Virus record (IMG/VR): IMGVR_UViG_3300044641_005765
Coordinates: 1-20,564 of that record
Strand: one strand, 5' to 3'
Source of the DNA: a virus
DNA length: 20,564 nucleotides
Made by a program: the position numbers and the translations under genes. Below, one piece after another: positions 1 to 8,438 of this stretch. The notes beneath the pieces are model-generated. The model was not told the origin of the DNA and did no database searches. It saw only the letters and a program-made list of their open reading frames with translations. The first letter of the stretch is position 1, and the number at the start of each line of letters is the position of its first letter.

Positions 1-173
1 TCAACATGTGTTATAAAGTAATCTGGCTTAATTATGTCAAATATATCATACGCACTTATTTGTTGTGGATGCCAAATAATAGAAGATATACCATCTATTA
101 AATTAAGACCAGCATTAAAATATAGGGCTTCTGTTTGATTGTGTGAGCTATAATTATTAATCAAAAATTTCAT
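1..173 (-). CDS. Partial gene, probable glycosyltransferase N-terminus (cut by window edge)
   Basis: Reading the minus strand from an ATG at 173 gives 57 codons that stay open to the window edge. The peptide begins MKFLINNYSSHNQTEALYF and continues with a WHP...SAYDIFDIIKPDYFITH segment. The start overlaps the stop of the upstream gene as ATGA, and AAGGG six bases upstream is a good ribosome binding site. The order 'short hydrophobic strand, then aspartate/proline-rich PDY-(I/F)-ITH strand' resembles the first Rossmann half of GT-B glycosyltransferases encoded by phages, and the four genes upstream also look glycan-related. The catalytic half lies outside the window, so the family call is an inference from a short fragment and its neighbours. 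Confidence 0.55.
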   Translation of the reverse strand, partial: MKFLINNYSSHNQTEALYFNAGLNLIDGISSIIWHPQQISAYDIFDIIKPDYFITHV

Positions 174-904
174 TTCTTTCCCTTTATTGCATGATATGTT
201 TTTATGTTACTAATTTTTTGTAAAGAATATTTATTATAAATACATTTAATTTTATATTTGATTTTAATAATTTCATTAATTGCTTCAAAGATAAATTTAT
301 TCTTGTTATCTGAACATGATATTATTTTTCTAAGCGTTTCTATTATGTCTTTATTATCAAGATATATCATTTCAGACCAAGTTTTACAAGCACCAAATGA
401 AAAATATTGAGCCTCATTATTTTCATCTATATTTATTCCTATTTCTAAATTTTCTGACGCTTGTGGCTCAACTAACACGCAAGTTTGATTTGTATTAAAA
501 AGAGATAATATTTTATCGTTAAATAATAAGTTGCCATCACATAATAATATTCTGTCATTAAATGTATTATTTAAAGATATTCTTACGCTTTCACATGAGT
601 TAGAAGAATTAAATAGTTGATTTTCCACTACCCTTATATTAAGATTGCTATATTTTTGTCTAATATATTTACATATCTTCTCAGCATCAAAGCCAACACA
701 TATAATAATTTCAAAATTACTAAATGTTTTTTGTATGGCTTGTATTTGTAAATCTATAAGTTTCTGGTTATTTATTGTTATTAAAGGCAATGGTCCGTAT
801 GACTTCATTCTATATCCCGGCGTATCACACAATATTATTACAGTTATTAATTCATTTGTAATCTTTATTGTTTTTTTTGCTTGTTGTACACATCTAGTTT
901 TCAT
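170..904 (-). CDS. Nucleotidyltransferase-like (sugar-phosphate NTP transferase fold) protein
   Basis: The protein has 244 residues from the ATG at 904; an upstream in-frame TTG at 919 has no usable ribosome binding site, whereas GAGA lies 9 bases before 904. Residues 20-52 (beta strand TVIIL, then a TPGYRMKSYGPLPL turn, then INNQKLIDLQIQAI) match the start of GlmU/RmlA-type NTP transferases: a glycine/arginine loop, a Pro-Leu segment, then a helix. A second strand ends in LLCDGN (about 121-125), where family members place their metal-binding Asp. The usual GxGxR signature is altered to TPGYR and the conserved lysine is not obvious, so catalysis is uncertain. It lies in the glycan block, overlaps the partial gene downstream (ATGA) and may supply or sense activated sugars. 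Confidence 0.6.
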   Translation of the reverse strand: MKTRCVQQAKKTIKITNELITVIILCDTPGYRMKSYGPLPLITINNQKLIDLQIQAIQKTFSNFEIIICVGFDAEKICKYIRQKYSNLNIRVVENQLFNSSNSCESVRISLNNTFNDRILLCDGNLLFNDKILSLFNTNQTCVLVEPQASENLEIGINIDENNEAQYFSFGACKTWSEMIYLDNKDIIETLRKIISCSDNKNKFIFEAINEIIKIKYKIKCIYNKYSLQKISNIKTYHAIKGKK

Positions 905-908
905 ATTA

Positions 909-1664
909 TCATATCTCAAGATATAATTGTAGTCTCTGAGCTTCTTTAATTAGTAAGTCAGTGCATTTACCATAATCATAGGCACACTCATCATAATTAT
1001 TTAAATAATTTATTCTGTACGCAATATTGGATATTATATTATTATTACTATTATGAGCAATTAAAAACTTTGCCAAATTATCATTTACTTTATCGTTGAG
1101 ACATTTTACAAAATTTGTTGCAGGAATATTTTCTTTATTTATAATGATATGACACATTGTTTTTTCCAAAGCAATAGTTTCATGTAAATATGTAGACCTA
1201 TTAATGTATTTTGTTATACTTACGTTGTATGAATTTTCAGACAACCACTTGTATATTTTTACTATATTTTTTATATTTATTTGATCTATATTGTATCTAC
1301 TAAATAATATTATTTTTATTTTAGATTTTATATAGTCTAAAGACTTGATATAATCTAATATATTATATGAATCATTTTCTGAAATATCGTCACAATCAAA
1401 AAGTAAAGTTATATCAATTGAGCTTTCACTTTTAACAAGATTAATATCAACTATCCCATTATTCCAAGTATTATTTCTATAATAGTTACAAAATGACTTT
1501 ACAATATAAAATTCTTTATCTTTATCATAAGCTTCAATAATTAAATCGCCAAACTTTTCTATTCTATTAACTAAACACCCAGTTTGTGTTTTATTATTAT
1601 AGACTGCAAATATACAATTTTTGCAACTAGTTTTTGCTGATTGGTCTTGTGGCAATGATTTCAT
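909..1664 (-). CDS. Cysteine-motif protein of unknown function in the glycan block
   Basis: The protein has 251 residues and I do not recognise a named family. The N-terminal 65 residues hold four cysteines (C14, C17, C30, C59: CxxC-x12-C-x28-C) within CKNCIFAVYNNKTQTGC and a later FCNYYR, which suggests a bound metal or iron-sulfur cluster. Residues about 78-170 alternate strands and helices (DITLLFDCDDIS, KIKIILFSRYN, YNVSITKYIN), like a Rossmann or GT-A-type fold with an acidic DCDD patch that could bind a metal. The start at 1664 has AAGGG eight bases upstream and overlaps the previous gene by 38 bases. Position among glycosyltransferases suggests a glycan role. A glycosyltransferase with an added zinc module is one reading, but this is not shown. 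Confidence 0.6.
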   Translation of the reverse strand: MKSLPQDQSAKTSCKNCIFAVYNNKTQTGCLVNRIEKFGDLIIEAYDKDKEFYIVKSFCNYYRNNTWNNGIVDINLVKSESSIDITLLFDCDDISENDSYNILDYIKSLDYIKSKIKIILFSRYNIDQINIKNIVKIYKWLSENSYNVSITKYINRSTYLHETIALEKTMCHIIINKENIPATNFVKCLNDKVNDNLAKFLIAHNSNNNIISNIAYRINYLNNYDECAYDYGKCTDLLIKEAQRLQLYLEI

Positions 1665-2055
1665 AACTATGTCCCTTAAATGTTAAACTATTTACTTCTA
1701 AGTTATAATGATTAAGAACTTCAATAATGTCTTTTGATCCATATACGCCTCTTTTTGAAAAAATTACATTATTAAAATCTTTAATATTCATTTGACCATC
1801 TAAAATCTGCTTACATAATATATTTGTTTCTACCCCACTAAGAACTAGCTCACAATTAAATCTCATCTTTTGACAAACTTGTTCTAAAAAATCTCCAAGC
1901 AAATTATATGGAATATTATCTAAAGCATTGATAGCAATAATTTGATCCGCACCATTATTTGGTATTTCGCTAAGATCTATTTTTCCATATAATATTGGTA
2001 TTGACTTGTAGCCTTCTATAAAATTATCGATTTTATCTGTTATATAAACTTTCAT
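1627..2055 (-). CDS. Degenerate SAM-methyltransferase-like protein
   Basis: The protein has 142 residues and starts with ATG overlapping the previous stop as ATGA. Residues 26-75 (KIDLSEIPNNGADQIIAINA, then helices, then FNCELVLSGVE) follow the second half of class I methyltransferases: the 'DL..LP' strand, the motif after the SAM site, and the strand ending in a 'LvlsvPd'-like turn. The first strand, which should end in a glycine-rich SAM loop, reads VYITDKIDNF and has no GxGxG. At 142 residues it is also shorter than most complete enzymes. I infer a methyltransferase-fold protein that may have lost catalysis or acts with a partner. It lies between a GT-B glycosyltransferase and the cysteine-motif protein. 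Confidence 0.5.
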   Translation of the reverse strand: MKVYITDKIDNFIEGYKSIPILYGKIDLSEIPNNGADQIIAINALDNIPYNLLGDFLEQVCQKMRFNCELVLSGVETNILCKQILDGQMNIKDFNNVIFSKRGVYGSKDIIEVLNHYNLEVNSLTFKGHSYEIIATRPISKN

Positions 2056-3050
2056 ATTCTGGATACCTCGTATGTAATATCAAAAACATTTTGCCAATTT
2101 TTAATAAAATTCTCTTCAGAAAACATTGTTAATATTGTTTGTCTAGCATTATTACCAATTTCTTGTCTTTTATTTTCATCATTTAATAGCATATTAATGT
2201 AATATTTTAATTCATTTTCATCATTAGAGATGTATCCATTTATTCCATTTTGAATGATATCTGGTATCATGCAAGTTGCCGTTGAAACTACGGCACAGCC
2301 ACAGGACATTGCTTCTAATAATGACATTGGTATGGGGCTAAGTGTTGAACTATTAAAATACACATGACACTTATTATATTCTTCTACTAAGTTTTCTATA
2401 GATTTAGCTGGACCATAATCCTCACTATTTTCACCAATTAATCTTATTTTAAAATCTTTTGTTACTCTAGACCAGCCACTATAATTTAAACAGTAATCAC
2501 GATTTTTAAAATCATTAGCAACTGTTAGAACGTGTTGCTCTTTATTTACGCTGAGTGGTTTAAATATGTTTGTATCCAACCCATGATGTATTATGTCTGC
2601 ATTATAGTTTATATCCCAAGCTTTTCTAGAATATTCAGATATGAATATATTAATATCACCAAGCATATTTTTCATCATATGAATATGTTCTTCTGGTATT
2701 GTTTGCGGTGTTGGTATAGTATGTTCTAAACAAATTATTGGTAGATGAACAACTTGGTTTATTTGTTGTGCAACTTGAAATTGCCAAAACTTACTTTGTA
2801 CTAATATGAAATCATAGTTTAAATATTCACAAGCTTGAGATTCTGGCAATATATAATAATTTGATGGAACTGCACATTGTTCTTTATTCCATTTTTTAAG
2901 ATTTGGGAGATGAAATGAATAAAAATCATGACCAGTTTTACAAAGTTGAGATTCATATCTTTCATGTGTTGGGAATGTTAATATACGATACTTCTCTGGC
3001 TTTTGTCTATTAGCAATATGTACTAATCTTTTAGTAGAATTATTAATCAT
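2052..3050 (-). CDS. GT-B glycosyltransferase (GT4-like)
   Basis: The protein has 332 residues. The carboxy-terminal half is GT4-like: a donor-domain strand HVLTVANDF (about 173-181), RLIGEN (203-208), then SPIPMSLLEAMSCGCAVVST (238-257), which is the nucleotide-sugar pocket motif, and a final ENFIKNWQNVF helix. The EX7E motif keeps its second Glu (E246), but the first position is Ser238, so activity or mechanism may be altered. The N-terminal half carries short Rossmann strands (YRILTFP, FILVQSKF, IICLEHT). No membrane segment or signal peptide is visible, so it acts in the cytoplasm. The ATG at 3050 overlaps the preceding glycosyltransferase by 8 bases without a clear ribosome binding site, suggesting coupled translation. 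The sugar and acceptor cannot be read from sequence. Confidence 0.85.
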   Translation of the reverse strand: MINNSTKRLVHIANRQKPEKYRILTFPTHERYESQLCKTGHDFYSFHLPNLKKWNKEQCAVPSNYYILPESQACEYLNYDFILVQSKFWQFQVAQQINQVVHLPIICLEHTIPTPQTIPEEHIHMMKNMLGDINIFISEYSRKAWDINYNADIIHHGLDTNIFKPLSVNKEQHVLTVANDFKNRDYCLNYSGWSRVTKDFKIRLIGENSEDYGPAKSIENLVEEYNKCHVYFNSSTLSPIPMSLLEAMSCGCAVVSTATCMIPDIIQNGINGYISNDENELKYYINMLLNDENKRQEIGNNARQTILTMFSEENFIKNWQNVFDITYEVSRI

Positions 3051-4164
3051 TCAATGTATCCTTTATAATTTTACCAATATTTTCATGTGAAAATTGTTCG
3101 GCATATTTTATTCCAATAGATCTATCAATGATATTTCTATTATCATAATAGTATCTCATAGCCTTTTTAATTTCTGATTCGTCTGGTTGAAACCACTCTT
3201 CTCTACCAGTAAATATGTGCGGAAAAGCTGGATCAGAGTGATTACAAATTGACTGTGAGCCATTAATCAACCATCCAGTTGCCTTGTTGTTTTTGTCAAT
3301 AAATTCTTTTGTTCCACCTTCATTGCTACAGATTGGCGTTTTTCCATAGCACATAGCTTCAAATGCTGGTATTGACCAGCCCTCTCCGTGAGATGGGCCA
3401 ACAAAACAATCGCAAGATTGATGCAGTGAGTGAATTTGATCAAATGTCATATCATTAGATATAACTATCTCTGAATGATAATCATTAATATTTGCATATA
3501 GTCTCATTTCTTTTTTTATTTGAGAACACATGTTATTTACATGTTTTGCCAAATCATTTGGATTAACTCCAGTTTTCTTAACCTTTAGAACTAAGCATAC
3601 TGGCTCATAATTATTAAATTCGGCATGAAAAGATCTTATAATAGATTCTATATTTTTTCTATCGTTCAATTCACCAACATAATAAAATTTAAACTTATGA
3701 TTGTTTGATCCAAAATTTAATCTTCCGAACGGGGTTTTGTACTTGTTAATATCAAATGCGTGTGGTATGACTTCTAATTTACTTTCTGATATTCCATCAT
3801 TAATAAGATTTGCTTTTAAGTCTGAATTTGGAACCCACACAAAGTCCATAGCATCAAGATAGTCTTTCCAAATATTATATTTTAATGTGTTGGACTCACC
3901 GGCGAAATAAGCAATATTCTTTTTAAACTTTTTGGTAGAAACTAAGTGGTGAGGAAGAACGTGCTGTATACAATAGTCAATATTGTCAAGATTATTTTTT
4001 TCTAAATTTAATATTCTTGTATCTATTTGTGATTCAGTATTTGTTAATTTTATATTTCTACAAGCAATATCAACATTATTACTAGCAATAGACAGTATAT
4101 TATTAATTGCAGCATTTGACCATCCACTTGCTTCTTTATAATGACCTATATATAAAACTTTCAT
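3043..4164 (-). CDS. GT-B glycosyltransferase (GT1/GT4 family)
   Basis: The protein has 373 residues from the ATG at 4164, which overlaps the previous stop as ATGA; the frame is open to 4218, but the extra 18 residues (QQKKLLGTKE...) are poor sequence and GGAGG sits 13 bases before 4164. It begins KVLYIGHYKEASGWSNAA, a typical GT-B first strand and acceptor loop. A linker VWVPNSDLKANLINDGI (109-125) and LEVIPHAFD (130-138) precede the donor domain FKFYYVGELNDRKNIESII. The EX7E motif is complete (E261, GWSIPAF, E269), followed by YGKTPICSNEGG. The enzyme should be an active retaining glycosyltransferase in the cytoplasm. Substrate is unknown. It belongs to a run of three GT-B genes. Confidence 0.9.
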   Translation of the reverse strand: MKVLYIGHYKEASGWSNAAINNILSIASNNVDIACRNIKLTNTESQIDTRILNLEKNNLDNIDYCIQHVLPHHLVSTKKFKKNIAYFAGESNTLKYNIWKDYLDAMDFVWVPNSDLKANLINDGISESKLEVIPHAFDINKYKTPFGRLNFGSNNHKFKFYYVGELNDRKNIESIIRSFHAEFNNYEPVCLVLKVKKTGVNPNDLAKHVNNMCSQIKKEMRLYANINDYHSEIVISNDMTFDQIHSLHQSCDCFVGPSHGEGWSIPAFEAMCYGKTPICSNEGGTKEFIDKNNKATGWLINGSQSICNHSDPAFPHIFTGREEWFQPDESEIKKAMRYYYDNRNIIDRSIGIKYAEQFSHENIGKIIKDTLND

Positions 4165-5822
4165 CTTATTTTTAATACCTCCGCTCTCTTTTGTTCCCAA
4201 TAGTTTCTTCTGTTGCATAGATTAATCATATTATCATATGCTATATCAAAATTAAACGGATTTCTAGATAAAACACCATCAAAAGCGGCAGAGCTTTCGT
4301 TAAAATACATACCACCAGTTACTGACGTTGTTGTTTTATAAGTTAAATCTCTAATGAGTCTAGCTTCTATAAAAGAATTAATTTTTTCTGGTTCACACAA
4401 AACATCTGTTATTAACCATCTGGCAATATCCTTAATTGGTGTATTTGGTGGTAAATTTTCTGGCTTTTGTTTTGGTGATCTAATTCTTGGCTTAGATTTC
4501 CATCCAATATCATCTGGAATTATATCAATACTATCAAAATAATTTTCCCAAGCTTTTCCACTTTTATCCCACTGATAATGATGTAAAAATAATTCTCTCG
4601 TTTCTTTAGATAATTTTAACCTTTGATCGCTTGTAAGATTAAAAAATTCTATTAATTTTGCTGCTGCTAATTTGTTATCTGGAACAGCCCTATAACATCC
4701 AGTTTCTAGTTCTTTGTATAAGGCTTTTGGCTTAATTGGTATTCCATTTAAATTTTTAATAACACTTTCCATCGCAGAATAATCTGTTGACATTACCGGA
4801 ATACCACAGGCGGCAGCTTCAACTTGAGGCAAACCAAACCCTTCGCAGTTCGCATATTGAACATATATATCAAAGAGATTTATAATATTTGATAGATCGT
4901 TATAGCTAGCACCCTTTTTAACATTTGAAAGAGTTGCACCGTACTGTTTCGTATATGGTGATTGAGTTATAGCACCACGAAATAATGATGGGAATGGTTT
5001 TCCAGTTTGACCACATATATAGGTAAATAATACTTTTGATGACAATTGATATTGTTGTAATAATTCTGGAATATCCCAACCTAAGTCTGGATAACTAGTA
5101 TGGCAGTATAGAAAATATTTAGAACTATCTTCTACAGTGTCTAGTAGCAATCTAAATGCTTCAAATAGATCTGGATATAATTTTCTTCTTTGATTTCTCA
5201 TTACTGTGCCAATTATTTTAGCATCTGGATCTATTCCCATAGTAATTCTATGTTCTTTTTTATTTTCAACTGGAGCATATGCTGCATGTGCTGATGGCGG
5301 TGATATTCCTATGTAGTTTATTTTTCCACCAGACTGCTGCTTTAATACTTCACCAGCCCATTCTGAATATGTTAAACAAGCATCAGCAGATTGATAAGTT
5401 GAAACCCATTGTCTTGCTTGCGGCCTAGCATCAACGGTTGGCATTATGCACCATTTATAAAACTGTCTAAATGGTGATCTTTCTTCAAAATCCAACATCC
5501 AAAAATCACGAATATCACACACAACATCTGGCATAAAATCTAAACACACGGATTCAAACATTAACTCTCCAAACGCGGCAGTTGGAACACTTGCATATTG
5601 TCTCTTTTCTTCTTCGCTTGCATTTTCACTTGGAACAACGCCATAAAATTTCCACGGTGTCCCATATGCCCTCTTATCATTTTTTTCTCCATAAGAAGCC
5701 ATTTCTGCTAATTCATATTTATTAGTACTATGTAAATAGTTTAATATTTCTCTTGTATATGTAGCATATCCAGTATTTAAGAAAGTTGCTTCACTGCAAA
5801 ACAATATGCGCTTTTTTCTCAT
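4161..5822 (-). CDS. GT-B glycosyltransferase with C-terminal extension
   Basis: The protein has 553 residues. I place the start at the ATG at 5822 (MRKKRILFCSEATF) rather than the TTG at 5831, because TTGAGGAT, the ribosome binding site, overlaps the TTG but is well spaced for the ATG. The N-domain opens with RILFCSEATFLNTGYATY, a GT-B acceptor loop. The donor domain carries IIGTVMRNQRRKLYPDLFEA (about 204-223) and the EX7E motif CEGFGLPQVEAAACGIPV (E327, E335). An unusually long loop of about 40 residues (about 268-308) precedes the motif. A final region of about 110 residues (about 440-553) is not part of the glycosyltransferase fold and is unrecognised. It follows ssb directly, so sugar and replication genes share a transcript here. 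Confidence 0.88.
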   Translation of the reverse strand: MRKKRILFCSEATFLNTGYATYTREILNYLHSTNKYELAEMASYGEKNDKRAYGTPWKFYGVVPSENASEEEKRQYASVPTAAFGELMFESVCLDFMPDVVCDIRDFWMLDFEERSPFRQFYKWCIMPTVDARPQARQWVSTYQSADACLTYSEWAGEVLKQQSGGKINYIGISPPSAHAAYAPVENKKEHRITMGIDPDAKIIGTVMRNQRRKLYPDLFEAFRLLLDTVEDSSKYFLYCHTSYPDLGWDIPELLQQYQLSSKVLFTYICGQTGKPFPSLFRGAITQSPYTKQYGATLSNVKKGASYNDLSNIINLFDIYVQYANCEGFGLPQVEAAACGIPVMSTDYSAMESVIKNLNGIPIKPKALYKELETGCYRAVPDNKLAAAKLIEFFNLTSDQRLKLSKETRELFLHHYQWDKSGKAWENYFDSIDIIPDDIGWKSKPRIRSPKQKPENLPPNTPIKDIARWLITDVLCEPEKINSFIEARLIRDLTYKTTTSVTGGMYFNESSAAFDGVLSRNPFNFDIAYDNMINLCNRRNYWEQKRAEVLKIR

Positions 5823-5827
5823 TATTA

Positions 5828-6139
5828 TCAATCCTCAAAATCTTGTTGACAGAAATCAAATTCGTTAATTCTAAATATAATGGAACTATTTTCTTTGGAC
5901 ACATTTCTTGCTGAAGCGTGAACATTTATTTTTGTTCCTTTGATAGCATATTTTTCTAGCGTTTCTGCACCAGTATGCCAAGCTTCGCACTGTAAATATG
6001 TTGGTATTCTACTTTTTTCTCCACTCTTAGTTTTTCTATAAGTGTAGACTACCATCACAAAATCTGCCTTTACAACATCGCCAACCATTGTTATTCTAGG
6101 ATTTTCAACTAGATAACCAGTAAATGAACATATATTCAT
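5828..6139 (-). CDS. ssb: Single-stranded DNA-binding protein
   Basis: The protein has 103 residues, about the size of the OB-fold core plus a very short tail. It starts MNICSFTGYLVENPRI, the SSB pattern of a first strand followed by 'G.L..dP', continues with VVKADFVMVVYT and YLQCEAWHTGAETLEKYAIKG (the conserved 'v.aWg..AE....yl.KG'), and ends in the acidic tail FDFCQQDFED. SSB coats single-stranded DNA at the fork and recruits partners through the acidic tail. Here the tail ends in Glu-Asp instead of the usual Pro-Phe and directly follows the fold, with little linker. A strong ribosome binding site (AAGGAG, six bases before ATG) precedes it. It lies between the DnaE C-half and a glycosyltransferase. 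Confidence 0.88.
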   Translation of the reverse strand: MNICSFTGYLVENPRITMVGDVVKADFVMVVYTYRKTKSGEKSRIPTYLQCEAWHTGAETLEKYAIKGTKINVHASARNVSKENSSIIFRINEFDFCQQDFED

Positions 6140-6190
6140 CCATATCTCCTTATCTTAATATATTAGCAGCTACAAAACAAAAAAACACAA
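6140..6190 (-). promoter_or_regulatory. Gap before ssb with strong ribosome binding site
   Basis: This 51-base gap holds AAGGAGA (6145-6151), a near-perfect ribosome binding site for ssb. Upstream of it lie a T-rich stretch and TAATAT/TAAGAT hexamers that could serve as weak -10 elements, but no good -35 is seen. The gap gives ssb independent translation. A separate promoter is possible but weakly supported. Confidence 0.35.
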
Positions 6191-7768
6191 TCAAATTTCA
6201 TGAATCTTGTTTACAATAAAAGAATTATCGTGTTCGCTAATAGATCCACAAAAAATTAAATTATTACCTTCATATAAGACATACTTATATTTATCTTTTA
6301 CTTTTGGAAAAATAATAACACTATCAAGAACGCATGTATCATCTTCTATTGTTAGAAATGACATTGTTTGTCCTTTAGATTCACCCTTTGTTATTTTATA
6401 GTCTGAAACTCTTTGAACATTTGCTACAATACATAAATCTTTACCCCTTTTTCCATTAACAACTTCTTTGCACGTTGTATTTGCGGCAGATGTATCAGAC
6501 GTTTCAACTCTTGTCATACTAACTGGACAACCTAAGAATTTTACTTCTTGATCTATAATCCAACTAACATCATCTTGAAGGTCATATGGAGGATTAATAA
6601 GTAGTTGTATTTCATTTTCTATCACTTGTTTTCTATCTGTTTTACTTGTGCCGCCACCCTCTTTTTTAGTTGGTGCTAAATCTTTCAAGCAGTCTACAAA
6701 AGTTAACCATTTTCTAGTTTGATAGTTTGAGTGTAGCCAAACTTGTTCTGATTTGGTAAGCACTCTATATATATCATAATCATAAAGAGCCTTATTTCTG
6801 GTTATTGTGTCTGCAAAATCTCTAAAAAATCCAATAGACGCTAATGCCTTAAATGCTGCTGAATTTACTTTTGGGCTAAGATATAATAATATTTCCACCC
6901 AATTACATTTATTTATATCTTTACCTAATTCTGATTCAACTTCTTTTATAGCCTCTATTAATTTATCGCCAGTTTTACCAGTTAAACACTTAATGTCCTT
7001 AATACCAAAATATATTTTACCATTCTTAAAGTTAAACTTATCGCTATAATTAGCTAATGATGGAGTTTTAGCCTGTATATCAAATAACTTAGCCTCTGAA
7101 ATTAATTCATAAGTTTCTTGTTGAGGATCTTGCTTTTCTGACGCATGGTACAAATATGATAAGAAAAAATCTTTTGTGTTATGCGCTTTAAAATAAGCAC
7201 TCCAATATGAACAGGCGGCATATGAAACACTGTGAGATTTATTAAAAGCATATCTAGCAGATTTTTCTATCCAGCCAAAGATTTGTTCAGCTTCATCTTT
7301 TGTAACAAGATTAACCTTACTGGCACCCTCTATAAATGATTTTTTAACTTCATTCATTAGGGCAGCATTTTTCTTTCCAATGGCCTTACGGAGAACGTCA
7401 GCCTCCTGTAAATTGAATCCTGCTATCTTCTGTGCTATACGCATGGATTGTTCTTGGTAGACCAGAATACCATAGGTTGGCTTTAAAATTTCTTCTAACG
7501 CTTGATGCAAATATGTTACTTCCTCCCTACCATGCTTTCTGTCAACATAGTGCTGTGTCATGCTTTTCCCATCAACAAAAGCTTTCAAAGTTCCCGGCCT
7601 AATAATGGCAATTAAGGCAGACAATTCTTCAAGATTAATAGGTGCTAATTTCTTTGACCAAGATTTACCAAGATTACTTTCTAGCTGAAAGATTCCTTTA
7701 GTCTTTCCTTCCGCAAATAGTTTCCAAGTCTTATCACAGTTATAATCTATAATAAAATTATTTAACAT
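6191..7768 (-). CDS. dnaE (C-half): DNA polymerase III alpha, C-terminal half (fingers to OB fold)
   Basis: From the ATG at 7768 the protein has 525 residues. Starts at TTG 7798 or ATG 7780 are possible, but GGTGG five bases before 7768 favours that ATG. It picks up DnaE where the upstream half stops: LLxxGKTxGIFQLES (FQLES 27-31), RPGTLK, then YGILVYQEQSM (99-109), ADVLRKAIGKK (123-133) and FNKSHSVSYA (175-184), all fingers-domain landmarks. An OB fold occupies about 444-525. It contains none of the catalytic aspartates, which are in the other half, so it must assemble with that protein to make a polymerase. Combined length is about 1,061 residues against about 1,160 for bacterial DnaE. It overlaps the exonuclease gene by 11 bases, so translation is probably coupled. 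Confidence 0.93.
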   Translation of the reverse strand: MLNNFIIDYNCDKTWKLFAEGKTKGIFQLESNLGKSWSKKLAPINLEELSALIAIIRPGTLKAFVDGKSMTQHYVDRKHGREEVTYLHQALEEILKPTYGILVYQEQSMRIAQKIAGFNLQEADVLRKAIGKKNAALMNEVKKSFIEGASKVNLVTKDEAEQIFGWIEKSARYAFNKSHSVSYAACSYWSAYFKAHNTKDFFLSYLYHASEKQDPQQETYELISEAKLFDIQAKTPSLANYSDKFNFKNGKIYFGIKDIKCLTGKTGDKLIEAIKEVESELGKDINKCNWVEILLYLSPKVNSAAFKALASIGFFRDFADTITRNKALYDYDIYRVLTKSEQVWLHSNYQTRKWLTFVDCLKDLAPTKKEGGGTSKTDRKQVIENEIQLLINPPYDLQDDVSWIIDQEVKFLGCPVSMTRVETSDTSAANTTCKEVVNGKRGKDLCIVANVQRVSDYKITKGESKGQTMSFLTIEDDTCVLDSVIIFPKVKDKYKYVLYEGNNLIFCGSISEHDNSFIVNKIHEI

Positions 7769-8438
7769 ATAATCCACCATTGGCAAACGCTTTATCAAAT
7801 GTTATATTCTGATAGACTGATCTATGGGTTTTTAATAGTTTAATAAATATATTAGCAGAATCCTTAACATCTTGAAGGGCATCGTGAGCATTTTCTGTAC
7901 TTAAGCCCATTCTTTCTCTTAACGAGTCCATACTAATAGACTTTATAGTTGGATCACCCTCCGTCCACGCAAATACATTATCCATAATATCTATCTTATA
8001 TACTTTACTAAACAGTTTTTGCTGTTCACGTTCAGTGTCCCAAGGTCCAAATTCCTTACACAGTCTATTTATAATATGCATATCGAATCCAATAATATTA
8101 AAACCAACAGGGATTGGTGCAAAGAATGGTTCACCCTTCCAATTATATTGATCAACAAACTTAATAAACTTATTCCACACTGACTTTAAAGATGGGGCTA
8201 GCTCTAGTTGTTCTCTAGTCTTACCAGTTATTTTTAGTGCTTCATCTTGAACTGGATCAAATCCTGCATCAATAGCTTTTTGCTCATCAAATATTGGCTT
8301 AATTTCGCTATTAAATTGTCCCTTCATTGTTAAGCTTCTACCATCTAATGCTATGGCAGCAATTTGAGTTGGTTGAGTCTTATGAGGATTACGTGAGCCA
8401 GTTTCAAAGTCAAATATAATATAATCTCTATTAGCCAT
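7758..8438 (-). CDS. DEDDh 3'-5' exonuclease (DnaQ-like proofreader)
   Basis: The protein has 226 residues. The DEDDh signature is complete: IIFDFETGS (D10, E12), GFNIIGFDMHII (D119) and HDALQD (H185, D190). Such enzymes remove mispaired 3' ends and in bacteria bind the PHP domain of DnaE. Residues about 45-75 (EIKPI...AIDAGFDPVQDEALKITGKT) match the substrate-side strand and 'A..itGit' helix typical of the family. The ATG shares 8 bases with the end of the DnaE N-half (ATGGCTAA), and AAGGA lies about 8-10 bases upstream, inside that gene. Its own end overlaps the DnaE C-half. Position and overlap suggest it is the dedicated proofreading subunit of the split polymerase, although binding has not been shown. 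Confidence 0.93.
   Translation of the reverse strand: MANRDYIIFDFETGSRNPHKTQPTQIAAIALDGRSLTMKGQFNSEIKPIFDEQKAIDAGFDPVQDEALKITGKTREQLELAPSLKSVWNKFIKFVDQYNWKGEPFFAPIPVGFNIIGFDMHIINRLCKEFGPWDTEREQQKLFSKVYKIDIMDNVFAWTEGDPTIKSISMDSLRERMGLSTENAHDALQDVKDSANIFIKLLKTHRSVYQNITFDKAFANGGLYVK

Noticed and set aside
645-926. Plus-strand open frame and others like it (for example 2532-2729, 11613-11840, 14519-14806, 19660-19959)
   Set aside because: All lie opposite well-supported minus-strand genes, have low-complexity or implausible composition and match no family.
1137-1144. TATAAATA (minus strand), a T4-type late promoter core
   Set aside because: It lies inside a coding region, and such A/T octamers arise by chance in this composition.
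7769-7798. TTG start at 7798 for the DnaE C-half
   Set aside because: It lies deep in the exonuclease gene without a ribosome binding site; the ATG at 7768 is preceded by GGTGG. Not excluded by sequence alone.
8431-8438. A programmed frameshift fusing the DnaE N-half to the exonuclease
   Set aside because: The frames differ by one base and the overlap is short, but there is no clear slippery heptamer and the exonuclease has its own AAGGA ribosome binding site.
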